DNA of 64,000 nucleotides, taken from positions 18,147,345-18,211,344 of the forward strand of contig OX467089.1 in the NCBI GenBank assembly GCA_950106755.1, read 5' to 3'. The notes under the pieces were generated by a model. It made no database searches and was not told the origin of the DNA. It was given only the letters and a program-made list of their open reading frames with translations. Below, one piece after another: positions 55,856-64,000 of the stretch. Each line of letters begins with the position of its first letter. Position 1 is the stretch's first letter. The position numbers and the translations under genes were made by a program. The DNA is from Climacium dendroides (Eukaryota; Streptophyta; Bryopsida; Hypnales; Climaciaceae).

Positions 55856-58800
55856 TCCCGAGCTATATTGTCATGGCGAAGCAAAACTTTGTCTCCAATT
55901 TGTAGAGTAGGTTGTTTTTGAACATTACGATCGTAATTCCTTTTAGCTTGATCTCCAGCAAGTTTTATCATAGTTTTGATTTCCTCATGTACTTCCTGCA
56001 AGTATTGAATCCTATCCTCGGCTGCCGGAACCATCGAAACCGTAGGGGTTGTGAAGGATAATGAAGGATGATAACCGTAAGTTGCATAAAATGGGGAAAA
56101 ACCTGTTGCAGAGTGAAGTGAATTATTATACGCAAATTCAGCTAGGGGCAATAGATCTGACCAATTGTCTTGTCGCTTTGATGTAAACATCCGTAATATT
56201 TGTTCCAATATCTGGTTGACCCTCTCCGTTTGACCATCAGATTGTGGATGGAAAGCTGTACTTGTAGCACGCTGAATGTGTAAAAGGTTACAAAGCCGGT
56301 TCATAAACTTTGAAACAAAAACGGACCCACGGTCTGATACTATTTCGTCAGGAACACCATGGTGTTTCCAGACCTCGTGAAGGTATAAGGTAGCAACCCC
56401 TTTAGCATCAATAGTTTCATTAGTTGGAATGAAATGGGCTAATTTGGTGTTTTTATCAACCACCACCATAATAGAATCAAACCCCCCGCTATTTGGTAAC
56501 TTTACAATGAAATCAGTAGTGACTTTTTTCCATGGTGCTTTGGCTGCTGGTATCGGTTGTAATAAGCCATATCGGCCATGACGTGGCGGTTTTGATCGTT
56601 GGCATAAATCACAGCCGTCAACGTAACGGTGAACATATCGGCGTAATGTGGGCCAATAGAAAGTTCTTGCAACCAGGTCTAGAGTTTTTGCTCTCCCCAA
56701 ATGTCCTGCAATTGGGGCGTCATGTCTAGAGCGTAGGATTTGATGACGTAATTCTTCATCGTCTGGTACAAATATAGTATCCCGAAACCGCAAAATTCCA
56801 TTGCTGAAGTCATATTCTAAAAATCGTCGACGAATGTTTGATGGGCTTTGATGAGACCCATTCTGAAAGAATGCTAATATAGGCTGGAGTGTGATGTCGG
56901 TGGTAATGGCCATCTTAATATATTCCATAATCTGACCGTCATTCCAGATTGGATCTGTTGATTCTATAACCGATAATCGTAATAGTGGTCTTGGAATTTC
57001 TTCCAAGTCTTCCCTTAGATCTGCTCGTCTAGAGAGCATATCCGCTCTTCCATTGAGTGACCCCGGTCTGTGTTCAATTTCAAAATTAAATCCTGATAAC
57101 AATTCAGACCATCGAGCTTGTCGTCTATTAAGTTGTTTTGTAGTTAGGAAATACTCTAAATTTTTATGATCAGAAATTACTCTAATTTTATGTGGTGATC
57201 CTTCAAGATATACTCTCCAATCTTGAAAGGATAGGACAATGCTCAGTAATTCCTTGTCATATATATCGTAATTTTGTTCAGATGGGGACATTTTTGAGCT
57301 CCGATAGGCGCAAGGATGTAAATATCCATCTTCCCCATATTGAGATAAAATGCCTCCAGTTGCCTTGTCAGATGCATCAGTTTCAACCACAAAAGGTTGA
57401 TCGAAATTCGGGTGCACCAATATTGGAGCTTGGACAAATCGAGATCGAAGTTCTTCAAATGCTCTTTGTGTCAAAGGAGTCCATAAAAATTGTTGATTTT
57501 TTCTCGTTAACGTTGTGAGGGGATTCGTAATTCTTGAATAATCATGAATAAACCGACGGTAAAAATTCGCAAATCCAAGAAATGCCTGAACTTCCTTAAC
57601 TATCTTTGGAATTGGCCATTCTTGTAGCACTTGTACCTTGTCTTTACACATTTCCAATCCTTTTTCAGAGACCACCATCCCTAAAAATTCTACAGATGTA
57701 CGATGAAACTCACATTTGGATTCTTTAGCATATAATCCATGTCTTTGCAATCGTCTAAGAACCTCTCGAACCACTAAACGGTGTTCTTCCAAATTATTTG
57801 AAAATATTAGTATATCATCCAAATAGATTACTACCGATATGTCTAATAGGTCGTGAAAAATACATTGCATATGAGCTTGAAATTGGGCAGGAGCATTAGT
57901 TAATCCGAAAGGCATTACTAGATACTCAAACAGCCCATACCTAGTTTTGAAAGCCGTTTTAAACTCATGCCCTGCCGCCATTCGTACACAGTGATATGCT
58001 TGCCTGACGTCCAACTTTGAGAAAATTTTAGCCCCCACCAATCGATCGGTCAGTTCAGGAATTAATGGGAGTGGATACCGATTTCTCACCGTTACTCGAT
58101 TTAAATTTCTGTAATCCACACATACCCGAATAGACCCATCTTTTTTCCTAGCAAAAACAATTGGGGCTGAAACTGGGGACTTGGATCGCCGAATCCACCC
58201 CTTCCCCAAATTTTCTTCTAGATATCGCCGAAGCTCTTCCAATTCCACAGGGGACATGGGTCTCAATCCAGTATTGCGCGGTTCTTCTCCCTCCTTAAAC
58301 TCGACCTTCATATCTGACGGCCCATGATCCGGAAGTTCATTGGACGCCTGTTCACTGAAAGCTCCTCGGAGATCTTGATATTCCTTAGGGATAATTTGTT
58401 CTTTGACTGATTTCTTTTTTCCTTGTACCTCAGGTACATCCGATATTTCCACGGAAAAAATTTCCGCTCCTCGTGCCAATAATCTAAAAGCAGCTGCCGA
58501 TACTATGGCATGCTTCGGTGCCAATAATCCGGTTTGTTCGGTACCTTTGACGGGACGAGTGAACCCTTTTCGTGGCAGTTGATAATCCCCGCTGCTAGTG
58601 GATATTGACGAATCTCCCAACGTTGGGATTCCATGTTTTTTTGGAACAAAGGCCGGCGCAGTTGACCTAAGTCCGGCGCAGAGGCTGTTTATTCTTCCAC
58701 AGTCCCCGATTTTGACTTTCGGAGCCTGGTTCTTCTCCGTTGCATTGTCACCAGGCTCGTGGCCTTGGTTCTCCCCCGTGGTCTTGTCCTCATGCTCTTG

Positions 58801-59520
58801 GCCTTTATCGCATGCAGTTACGGCTCTCCAAGCTTGGGTGGTTCTTAAACACGTAGCCTGACAATATTCAGAATCGAATATGACCTCGTTTCGTGACCAC
58901 CGGATTGTGGGATCGTGTCTGCTCAACCACGGTGTTCCCAGGATGCAAGCGTAACGCCCTGTATTTGTGATGTCAGCTACCAATTTTTCTTTGTGATTTC
59001 CCACTTGTATGTCGACTGTAACTTCCTGGGTGATAAGCCCAGAATTGATTGCTCGGCCATCAATCAATCGAACTTCTCGTGGTATCAGCTTGGATCTTAT
59101 CTCCGCCTTGCATTCTTGGGCGAACGCTGGATGCATGAATATCCCAGTTGTCCCTGAATCGATGAGTGTACTTGCCGCGAACCCGTTGATCTCCGCCTTC
59201 AGGGTTAAATGTGCCTCAGGGTCGACCGTAGCCCGCAAATAAATAGGGACTTCGGATTTTTCTGATTCCTCCACGAACTCGACTCCTTTCTCTCTTGACG
59301 ATTGGACTGGACACGGAGCTATCTCCTCTTTCCCGAGGTATGAAGAAAAACGTGTACATTCACCCTCGGGCTTCTCCTTCGTGATAGCTGTCTGGGACGC
59401 GCCCGGGTACCGAGGTGGAAGCCTTAGTCCCGGGCTGTTCCTTTTCCCGATCTCCCAATTTCCTCCCTTTCGCTCTCCATGGCTGCAAAGGATAACGGCG
59501 CACTTGGATTTGTTGGACAT
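55774..59520 (-). CDS. Chromovirus Pol: protease, reverse transcriptase, RNase H, integrase
   Basis: 1248 codons without a stop. Protease: LIDSGTTG, Asp at about 121. Reverse transcriptase: about 450-620 with YLDD at 566-569. RNase H: about 710-800 (VETDASDKATGG, YDKELLSIV, VISDHKN). Integrase: zinc-binding region at about 933-973 (HDAPIAGHLG, CDLCQRS) and the catalytic triad Asp1003, Asp1063, Glu1099 (TTDFIVKLP, VSDRGSVF, QTERVNQ). It overlaps gag by 97 bases in the -1 frame, so expression needs a -1 frameshift; the ATG at 59520 is formal only. The last about 20 residues are frameshift-derived, and the true C-terminus lies in another frame. All key residues inspected are present. Confidence 0.96.
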   Translation of the reverse strand: MSNKSKCAVILCSHGERKGGNWEIGKRNSPGLRLPPRYPGASQTAITKEKPEGECTRFSSYLGKEEIAPCPVQSSREKGVEFVEESEKSEVPIYLRATVDPEAHLTLKAEINGFAASTLIDSGTTGIFMHPAFAQECKAEIRSKLIPREVRLIDGRAINSGLITQEVTVDIQVGNHKEKLVADITNTGRYACILGTPWLSRHDPTIRWSRNEVIFDSEYCQATCLRTTQAWRAVTACDKGQEHEDKTTGENQGHEPGDNATEKNQAPKVKIGDCGRINSLCAGLRSTAPAFVPKKHGIPTLGDSSISTSSGDYQLPRKGFTRPVKGTEQTGLLAPKHAIVSAAAFRLLARGAEIFSVEISDVPEVQGKKKSVKEQIIPKEYQDLRGAFSEQASNELPDHGPSDMKVEFKEGEEPRNTGLRPMSPVELEELRRYLEENLGKGWIRRSKSPVSAPIVFARKKDGSIRVCVDYRNLNRVTVRNRYPLPLIPELTDRLVGAKIFSKLDVRQAYHCVRMAAGHEFKTAFKTRYGLFEYLVMPFGLTNAPAQFQAHMQCIFHDLLDISVVIYLDDILIFSNNLEEHRLVVREVLRRLQRHGLYAKESKCEFHRTSVEFLGMVVSEKGLEMCKDKVQVLQEWPIPKIVKEVQAFLGFANFYRRFIHDYSRITNPLTTLTRKNQQFLWTPLTQRAFEELRSRFVQAPILVHPNFDQPFVVETDASDKATGGILSQYGEDGYLHPCAYRSSKMSPSEQNYDIYDKELLSIVLSFQDWRVYLEGSPHKIRVISDHKNLEYFLTTKQLNRRQARWSELLSGFNFEIEHRPGSLNGRADMLSRRADLREDLEEIPRPLLRLSVIESTDPIWNDGQIMEYIKMAITTDITLQPILAFFQNGSHQSPSNIRRRFLEYDFSNGILRFRDTIFVPDDEELRHQILRSRHDAPIAGHLGRAKTLDLVARTFYWPTLRRYVHRYVDGCDLCQRSKPPRHGRYGLLQPIPAAKAPWKKVTTDFIVKLPNSGGFDSIMVVVDKNTKLAHFIPTNETIDAKGVATLYLHEVWKHHGVPDEIVSDRGSVFVSKFMNRLCNLLHIQRATSTAFHPQSDGQTERVNQILEQILRMFTSKRQDNWSDLLPLAEFAYNNSLHSATGFSPFYATYGYHPSLSFTTPTVSMVPAAEDRIQYLQEVHEEIKTMIKLAGDQAKRNYDRNVQKQPTLQIGDKVLLRHDNIARDHLPRNWPQNFWALSLLYRNSQTWYTN

Positions 59521-60503
59521 TTAGCTCGAACATGTCCGAGTTGACCGCATCCCCAGCATCTTCCCTGCCGTTGGTACTCCAATCGTTCCGCGGCCGTTTT
59601 GGCCATTGTCGTAGTTCCTCGAATCATATCCAATTCCATCGGAACTGGCCCGGAAGCATTGGGGTTTGTTGGAAACCGCCCCGCTTGATCTCGTGAGGGA
59701 GCATACGTTGACAATAAAGGCCGTCGACCTTGGTGTCGAGACCACAATCTCTCATCGATTCTTGACGCCATTGCCATCCATTCATGGAGCCAGGTTGGTT
59801 GCGTTTCCGCTGTCGCTATAGAATCCAAGACTTCATCTTTCAGCCCTCCTCTGAACCGGGCCATCAAACTTGCCTCGTTCCAGTCAACCTGCGCAGCATG
59901 CTCATTAAATGAGGAGATGTATGAGGCCACTGACCCGGTCTGGCAAATTCTTCCCAACCGATCTTCAGCGTTACTCCGTCGATCAATATCCCCATAAACC
60001 GAAATCACTGCTTCTCGAAATTCATCATAACTGCTTAATAATTTATGGGGACGTCCATCGTCGAGGGCTTGGAGAATCGGCATTGCCCAATTTTGCGCTG
60101 CCCCAGTCATATAGAAGAGGGCGTACGCAATCTTGTCCTCATCCGCTGCATACGAGCGTGGTTTGCCACGAAAAACCAAACGCAACTGTGCGAACCACTT
60201 GTACACCTCCCCACCCTTTTTACCGGAAAATTTCTCTGGCGTTGCAACCTTCGATTCCCGTTGAGAATATCCATCGCTTTCCCCTTCCGCCAGCCTCCAA
60301 TTGGTCCCAGTGTTTCTTTCCACCTCCAATAGAGACGCGGTGACTGGAGGTACCATTGCCCGGTCGGAGATTTGTTGCACTATATGCGGAATGGCCGTTT
60401 GAAGAACAGATTGAACCTGTTGCTGAATAAATTCAGTCAACTCTGCACCCAACCCTTCCATCCCCGGAAACCCCCCAACTGTGGCATTTCCCTCCCGTTC
60501 CAT
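59424..60503 (-). CDS. Chromovirus Gag
   Basis: 359 residues. The N-terminal capsid-like region is of retrotrans_gag type (FSGKKGGEVYKWFAQLRLVF, ALFYMTGAAQNWAM, ASYISSFNEHAAQVDW). A PMELDMIR motif then precedes one CCHC zinc knuckle (CWGCGQLGHVRAKC). It starts at the first ATG after the 5' LTR and a 214-bp leader and overlaps pol in the -1 frame. No lesion seen. PMELD before the knuckle recalls fungal and Tcn1-like chromoviruses, the latter known to me from mosses and lycophytes. Confidence 0.93.
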   Translation of the reverse strand: MEREGNATVGGFPGMEGLGAELTEFIQQQVQSVLQTAIPHIVQQISDRAMVPPVTASLLEVERNTGTNWRLAEGESDGYSQRESKVATPEKFSGKKGGEVYKWFAQLRLVFRGKPRSYAADEDKIAYALFYMTGAAQNWAMPILQALDDGRPHKLLSSYDEFREAVISVYGDIDRRSNAEDRLGRICQTGSVASYISSFNEHAAQVDWNEASLMARFRGGLKDEVLDSIATAETQPTWLHEWMAMASRIDERLWSRHQGRRPLLSTYAPSRDQAGRFPTNPNASGPVPMELDMIRGTTTMAKTAAERLEYQRQGRCWGCGQLGHVRAKCPTNPSAPLSFAAMESEREEIGRSGKGTARD

Positions 60504-60717
60504 ACTGAGCGCTAATTCCGAGCCTTACTGATCACCCGTCAGGCTAACAGGAAGCTTCATCCCGTCCGATTTCCACGCCAAGAACTCGCCTGGTGGAGGC
60601 GATACCTTGTGGCTACAACAACTTGTTTCTTTCTGTATTTCCTGGAAGCCAGGATCACTGTTCCGCTACTCCCGGATTCTGACTGCGGAGTGAGGACAAA
60701 CTGTGGACTCGACATTA

Positions 60718-61079
60718 TGTCAGGAACTGATCGGGTTCATGCCGGCACTCCGCTCCTATCTTTGGACATTGTACATTTATCCGTATCGCTCCTGAACTAC
60801 TACGTTTGATAATACGAAGGATAACTTCATATGCATACTCATGCAGAAGGAATCCTTTAAACCTTAATCCCAGAGTCTCATGAATACAGACGTATCATTA
60901 TATTGATAAAATGTCGAGTGAGGGACAAGCTCCCCTCATTGAGCTTATATGTGAGATGAAGGTATGTTTGGATGGAACTGACCTAACCGCTCACTAATGA
61001 TAACTACCCATTACCTCTCCTTCCCTTCCTATGGCGGTTTGTGGTAATCCAGTCCGGTTGATACGACGAAGTCGTAACA
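60718..61079 (-). repeat. 5' LTR of the chromovirus
   Basis: Coding-strand ends are TGTTACGACTTCG and CAGTTCCTGACA. The leader follows directly with TAATGTCGAGTCC. It does not start with the usual TGG of a tRNA-primer site, so the priming tRNA cannot be named. Confidence 0.95.
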
Positions 61080-61084
61080 CTAAC

Positions 61085-61720
61085 AACAAATAAGATGTAA
61101 AAAGCAACAATAGATTAGTAACAACTAAGAAACAACAACTAAAACCTCAATAATTAAACAACAACAACTAAAACACAACAATACAACAATTAAAACTTCA
61201 AAAAACAAAAGGAGGAAGAAGAAACAAGAGTTAGAAAGCAACAACACAACAACCAAAGCACAACAACACAACAATTAGTACTTCAAAAAACAAAAGGAAG
61301 AAGAAACAAGAGTTAAAAAACAACAATACAACAACTAAAGCACAACAACATAACAATTAGAACTTCAAAAAATAAGAGAAAGAAGAAAAAACAAGAGTTA
61401 GAAAGTAACAATTAAACAACAACAAATAAAACACAATAACACAATAATTAGAACTTCAAAAAACAAGAAGAGGAAGAAGAAACAAGAATTAAAAAAGCAA
61501 CAATTAAACAACAACAACTAAAATACAATAACACAACAATTAGAATTTCAAAAAACAAAAAGAGGAAGAAGAAACAAGAGTTGAAAAGCAAGAAGATGAA
61601 GCACATGAAGTGGAAGCTAGGGTTTCAAAACCCTAAAAAATGGTGGCTAGGGTTTTAAAACTTTAAAAAATGACCGCTAGGATTTCAAGATCTCAAAAAA
61701 ACAATAGCTACAATTTTACA
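61085..61720 (+). repeat. AAC/AAG-rich tandem sequence and telo-box hairpins of E2
   Basis: A chain of units such as ACAACAACTAAAACACAACA and CAAAAAACAAAAGGAGGAAG with a loose period of about 90-100 bp. Four 30-bp telo-box units follow at 61616, 61646, 61676 and 61706 (GCTAGGGTTTCAAAACCCTA in the first). The layout equals the right half of E1. Confidence 0.75.
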
Positions 61721-62760
61721 ATTTTGAGCAATAATTTATTTACATTTTTTTAGGTTGCCCAAATTTTTAGGAGGTTGCCCAGAAAAAAATATTAAAAAAA
61801 ATATGAACTTACAAAAATGTGACTATAAAATATGACTGCATATTGCCATATATGCAAAAATATGATTGACAAATATGATTGGTATTCCCGTAATACGTTC
61901 CTTACTGTTCCCTAAAAAGTATTTTGTTGTTCCCCATGCATGTATCTTATACACCCATGAAATACAAAGGCAAAATATGACTGGCAATCACATTTGCAGT
62001 TATGTTTTTTTTCAATGTTGTGGGATTCAAAAATATGATTGCGAGCAGTTGCCAGTCATTCTTAGTCATATTTTTGTAGTCATAAAACACTTAAATTCTA
62101 GTAGTGTAATGAAAGTAGAGTTAGCAGAGTGGGTGTCTATAGGATTGAAAAAGACACTCACAATAGAGAAAATCATAAAGGGATTTGCAGCAACTTGAAT
62201 TTGGCCACTTCGACTAACAACCATGGATTTGTTCATGAGGCCTAGTATTTGTTATGTTCAAGCTATTGAAGAAGACAAAAATGATAATGTAGATGACAAA
62301 AACATAAATGGAAGAGATACATAAGTGGAAGAAGATTGCATACCGGAAACACAACTTATACAACTAGTTGCACCCCAATATTTTATGGTGGCACAGACTG
62401 ACAGTGAACTACCTTCCTCAAAGAATATAGATAGTGAAAGAGAGGTGACAACAAGCACAACACAAAGAAATTTGTTTTTCTCGCCTCAAGTACAACGCCC
62501 TATGAGTAGGCAAGTACAATTTAGAGAGCCGCTCAGTGACTACAAAAATCCATTATCATGACCTCTGAGGACTACATCGCAGCTATGACAACTAAAGTAG
62601 CAAGAAAAGAAGTTGTAGCAAGAGAGTGGGAAGAATAGAAGATCCAAGTAGAGCAACGAAAGGCACAACGAGAAGAAAAAAAGACACGTAGAAAAGTAGA
62701 GAAGCTAATGCAACGCATACAAGCAAATTGAAAGAAAGCAAATCAAGAGCGGGAATGAGC

Positions 62761-64000
62761 AAAAAAGGCTATGGAGTGATAATGGAGGAACTCCGACCTC
62801 CAACAATGGTGGGGATGTGGCAATTGAGTAGCCAATAACATCAATAGAGGAGGGTTTTGGAGCATGTGGAGCAGCCCATCCCCGACCTCTATTAGTAACA
62901 ACAACCTTGCTAATGGCCACCACCCACCACGTTCTAAACATGCTAGCATGGTGAAGGGGCCACAACCACTAGAGGCAGACTTTTCCTATAGTGGCAAGGG
63001 GATCACAATCCTCACTTGTTGTGGACAGACTATAATAGGTAGGGGTCTGTGCTAGTAGAGAGGGAGGTCTCTCCATCGATGACTGAACTCAAAGTAGTGT
63101 TGGCAGGCCTTGCACATTTGCCAATTTAGTGCCTACATTGATGGTTTTTTAATATCCCAAGCGTAGTATCTTCTTGTTTTTGAGGCAGATTTTGATGTTT
63201 TATCCATATAGTTCAATTCAATTTTAGGCTAGTATTGGATACATTTAGCGTAATGAAGACCTCTATAGAACTTTATTTTAGCATTCCTAGATATTGATTT
63301 TCAATGATTTTGCACTTTGAAAAAAATTCAATGACCACATGCTTGCTACTAAAACCCTTCAATTGATACCAATATTTTTCATTTCTTCTTGCTAATTTAA
63401 GCATATTATTTTCAAACTTCATTGGTTTGTTTTCATTCTCTAAAACCCATAATTTTACGATTATGGATGCTCCTACCTTACAACAAAGCTACTCTCACTG
63501 AAAAATGTCTTTTCTTCCTACTCACATACAAGTGAGAGCATCATGAAACTCACGCAAAGGCAATGTTGACTTCGGAAAACTCAAAATTCTCTACACAGCT
63601 TGGAAAAGCTCACGAGTCCTGGGATTGAGACTCGAGAAGGCGCGGATGAGAATGAGGCATCAGTCACAGCGACAGTAATTCCATCCATTCCTGAACCCCA
63701 ACGCAAAGCATACCACCTCAAATCACGGACCTTCCTTCAAATTGGCAGACTTCGAAGCTCCCATAAAATCCTCCAAATAGCAAGCTGCCAGAACAAGTTC
63801 ACACCCACCCGCCATCGCCGCTTTTAAACAAGGCAACCCCAGTTCCCGCGACACAGACTTCCCATCCCACACCAGGCACTGATGAGTCCCCGAGTCTTCC
63901 CCTTCATCACCGCTAACTTAGCCCCACTCTCATTAACTTAGCGACCAGCTTAGACATCTCATCAGTCCAAAGAAACTACTGTAAAGGCTTCCTCTAAAGC
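62761..64000. other. Downstream flank of the pogo-like copy, no gene recognised
   Basis: From 62761 to about 63050 some frames still look transposase-derived. After that I see only short ORFs, including one at 63600-63827 without family signs and with a formal start. The last 400 bp are richer in GC and could belong to a host gene beyond the window. Confidence 0.4.

Larger units (their letters stand above)
55051..61079 (-). mobile_element. Ty3/gypsy chromovirus, full length, CTAAC target duplication
   Basis: Two 362-bp LTRs (55051-55412 and 60718-61079) differ at only two positions by eye. CTAAC lies on both sides (55046-55050, 61080-61084). Coding is on the minus strand: gag (60503-59424), pol (59520-55774) in the -1 frame, then a chromodomain region broken by one frameshift and two stops. 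A polypurine tract lies next to the 3' LTR. The element sits inside CACTA E2. The near-identical LTRs mark it as one of the youngest insertions in the window. Confidence 0.97.
54246..62106. mobile_element. CACTA element E2, carrying a complete chromovirus, TAA target duplication
   Basis: The left end CACTATAAGAAAATGAATGT TTTATGACTG and the inverted right end CAGTCATAAAACAC-like (GTCATAAAACACTTAAATTC then TAGTAGTG) identify it. TAA flanks both sides (54243-54245, 62107-62109). Without the chromovirus it is about 1.8 kb and has the E1 layout: ATATGACT/AGTCATAT subterminal repeats (54540-54870), AAC-rich middle and telo-box hairpins. There is no transposase. Confidence 0.9.
53149..62760 (+). pseudogene. 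pogo-like (Tc1/mariner, DDE_1) transposase, split by CACTA element E2
   Basis: Blocks in order: WWKVVESTQKQWTPFKND with HEWLQWFRNHHPKLTLR (CENPB/Tc5-type DNA-binding region, 53383-53613), then IWNADETR near 53700 (first catalytic Asp), then LLLDEYRSHMTLEVVEKFIA and LQPLDVSIFKPFKVAFQAY (54045-54220, second catalytic region). Coding stops at 54245 where E2 begins and resumes at 62107 with MKVELAEWVSIGLKKTLTIE and a Lys/Arg/Glu-rich coiled C-terminus to about 62760. Removing E2 and one TAA rejoins GRGV with MKVELAEW in frame. Several stops and frame changes lie between the blocks. This is a genomic parasite, not a host gene. Confidence 0.83.

Noticed and set aside
54890..61600. A CRISPR-like impression from short regular repeats
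   Set aside because: The repeats are A-rich minisatellites without unique spacers of constant length, inside a plant CACTA element.
63600..63827. Plus-strand ORF of 75 codons near the right edge
   Set aside because: The start codon is not AUG, there are no family motifs, and there is no support from neighbouring exons; it may only reflect higher GC.

Overview
The window reads as nuclear DNA of a land plant, most likely a seedless one (bryophyte, lycophyte or fern) with a repeat-rich genome. Genes have GT-AG introns. The clearest host gene encodes a plant-type complex I subunit (NDUFB3/B12). The chromovirus Gag carries a PMELD-type motif before its zinc knuckle, as I recall from fungal and Tcn1-like chromoviruses of seedless plants. 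A Plavaka-type transposase is also present. Species is not determinable by eye. Three host loci are recognisable: a broken plant O-methyltransferase (1-2355, with a second copy of its last exon at 2695-2880), a multi-exon gene of unknown function in pieces (35110-48199), and intact NDUFB3 (50405-50623). Almost everything else is mobile DNA.

Layout. 1-2.9 kb: O-methyltransferase pseudogene split by a 150-bp CACTA-type palindromic MITE. 2.9-11.5 kb: a dead L1-like LINE (minus strand) split by element A (4324-7862). 11.6-15.4 kb: element B, itself hit by a second palindromic MITE. 15.4-21.1 kb: AT-rich repeats. 21.1-30 kb: a decayed Plavaka-like transposase gene (minus strand) split by element C. 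30-35 kb: AT-rich sequence with a 282-bp foldback. 35.1-48.2 kb: the unknown gene, whose largest gap holds two CACTA elements and a PIF/Harbinger-like MITE carrying element B', an inverted copy of B. 49.5-51 kb: NDUFB3. 53.1-62.8 kb: a pogo-like transposase pseudogene split by a CACTA element, which is split in turn by a complete chromovirus (two 362-bp LTRs, CTAAC target duplication).

The most unusual component is the A/B/B'/C family. These are elements of about 3.5-3.7 kb packed with CCGGA/TCCGGA, beginning TG(T) and ending CA (or a decayed form), with 5-bp target duplications where testable (CCACT for A, TATAT/TATAC for B'), but with no long terminal repeats that I can see. Each encodes an N-terminal globular domain, an acidic/coiled-coil middle and a conserved motif (KAxLF ... 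ILxDF), and no recognisable polymerase or integrase. Relative insertion order can be read from nesting: pogo, then CACTA, then chromovirus; LINE, then A; Plavaka, then C; PIF-like MITE, then B'; B, then MITE.
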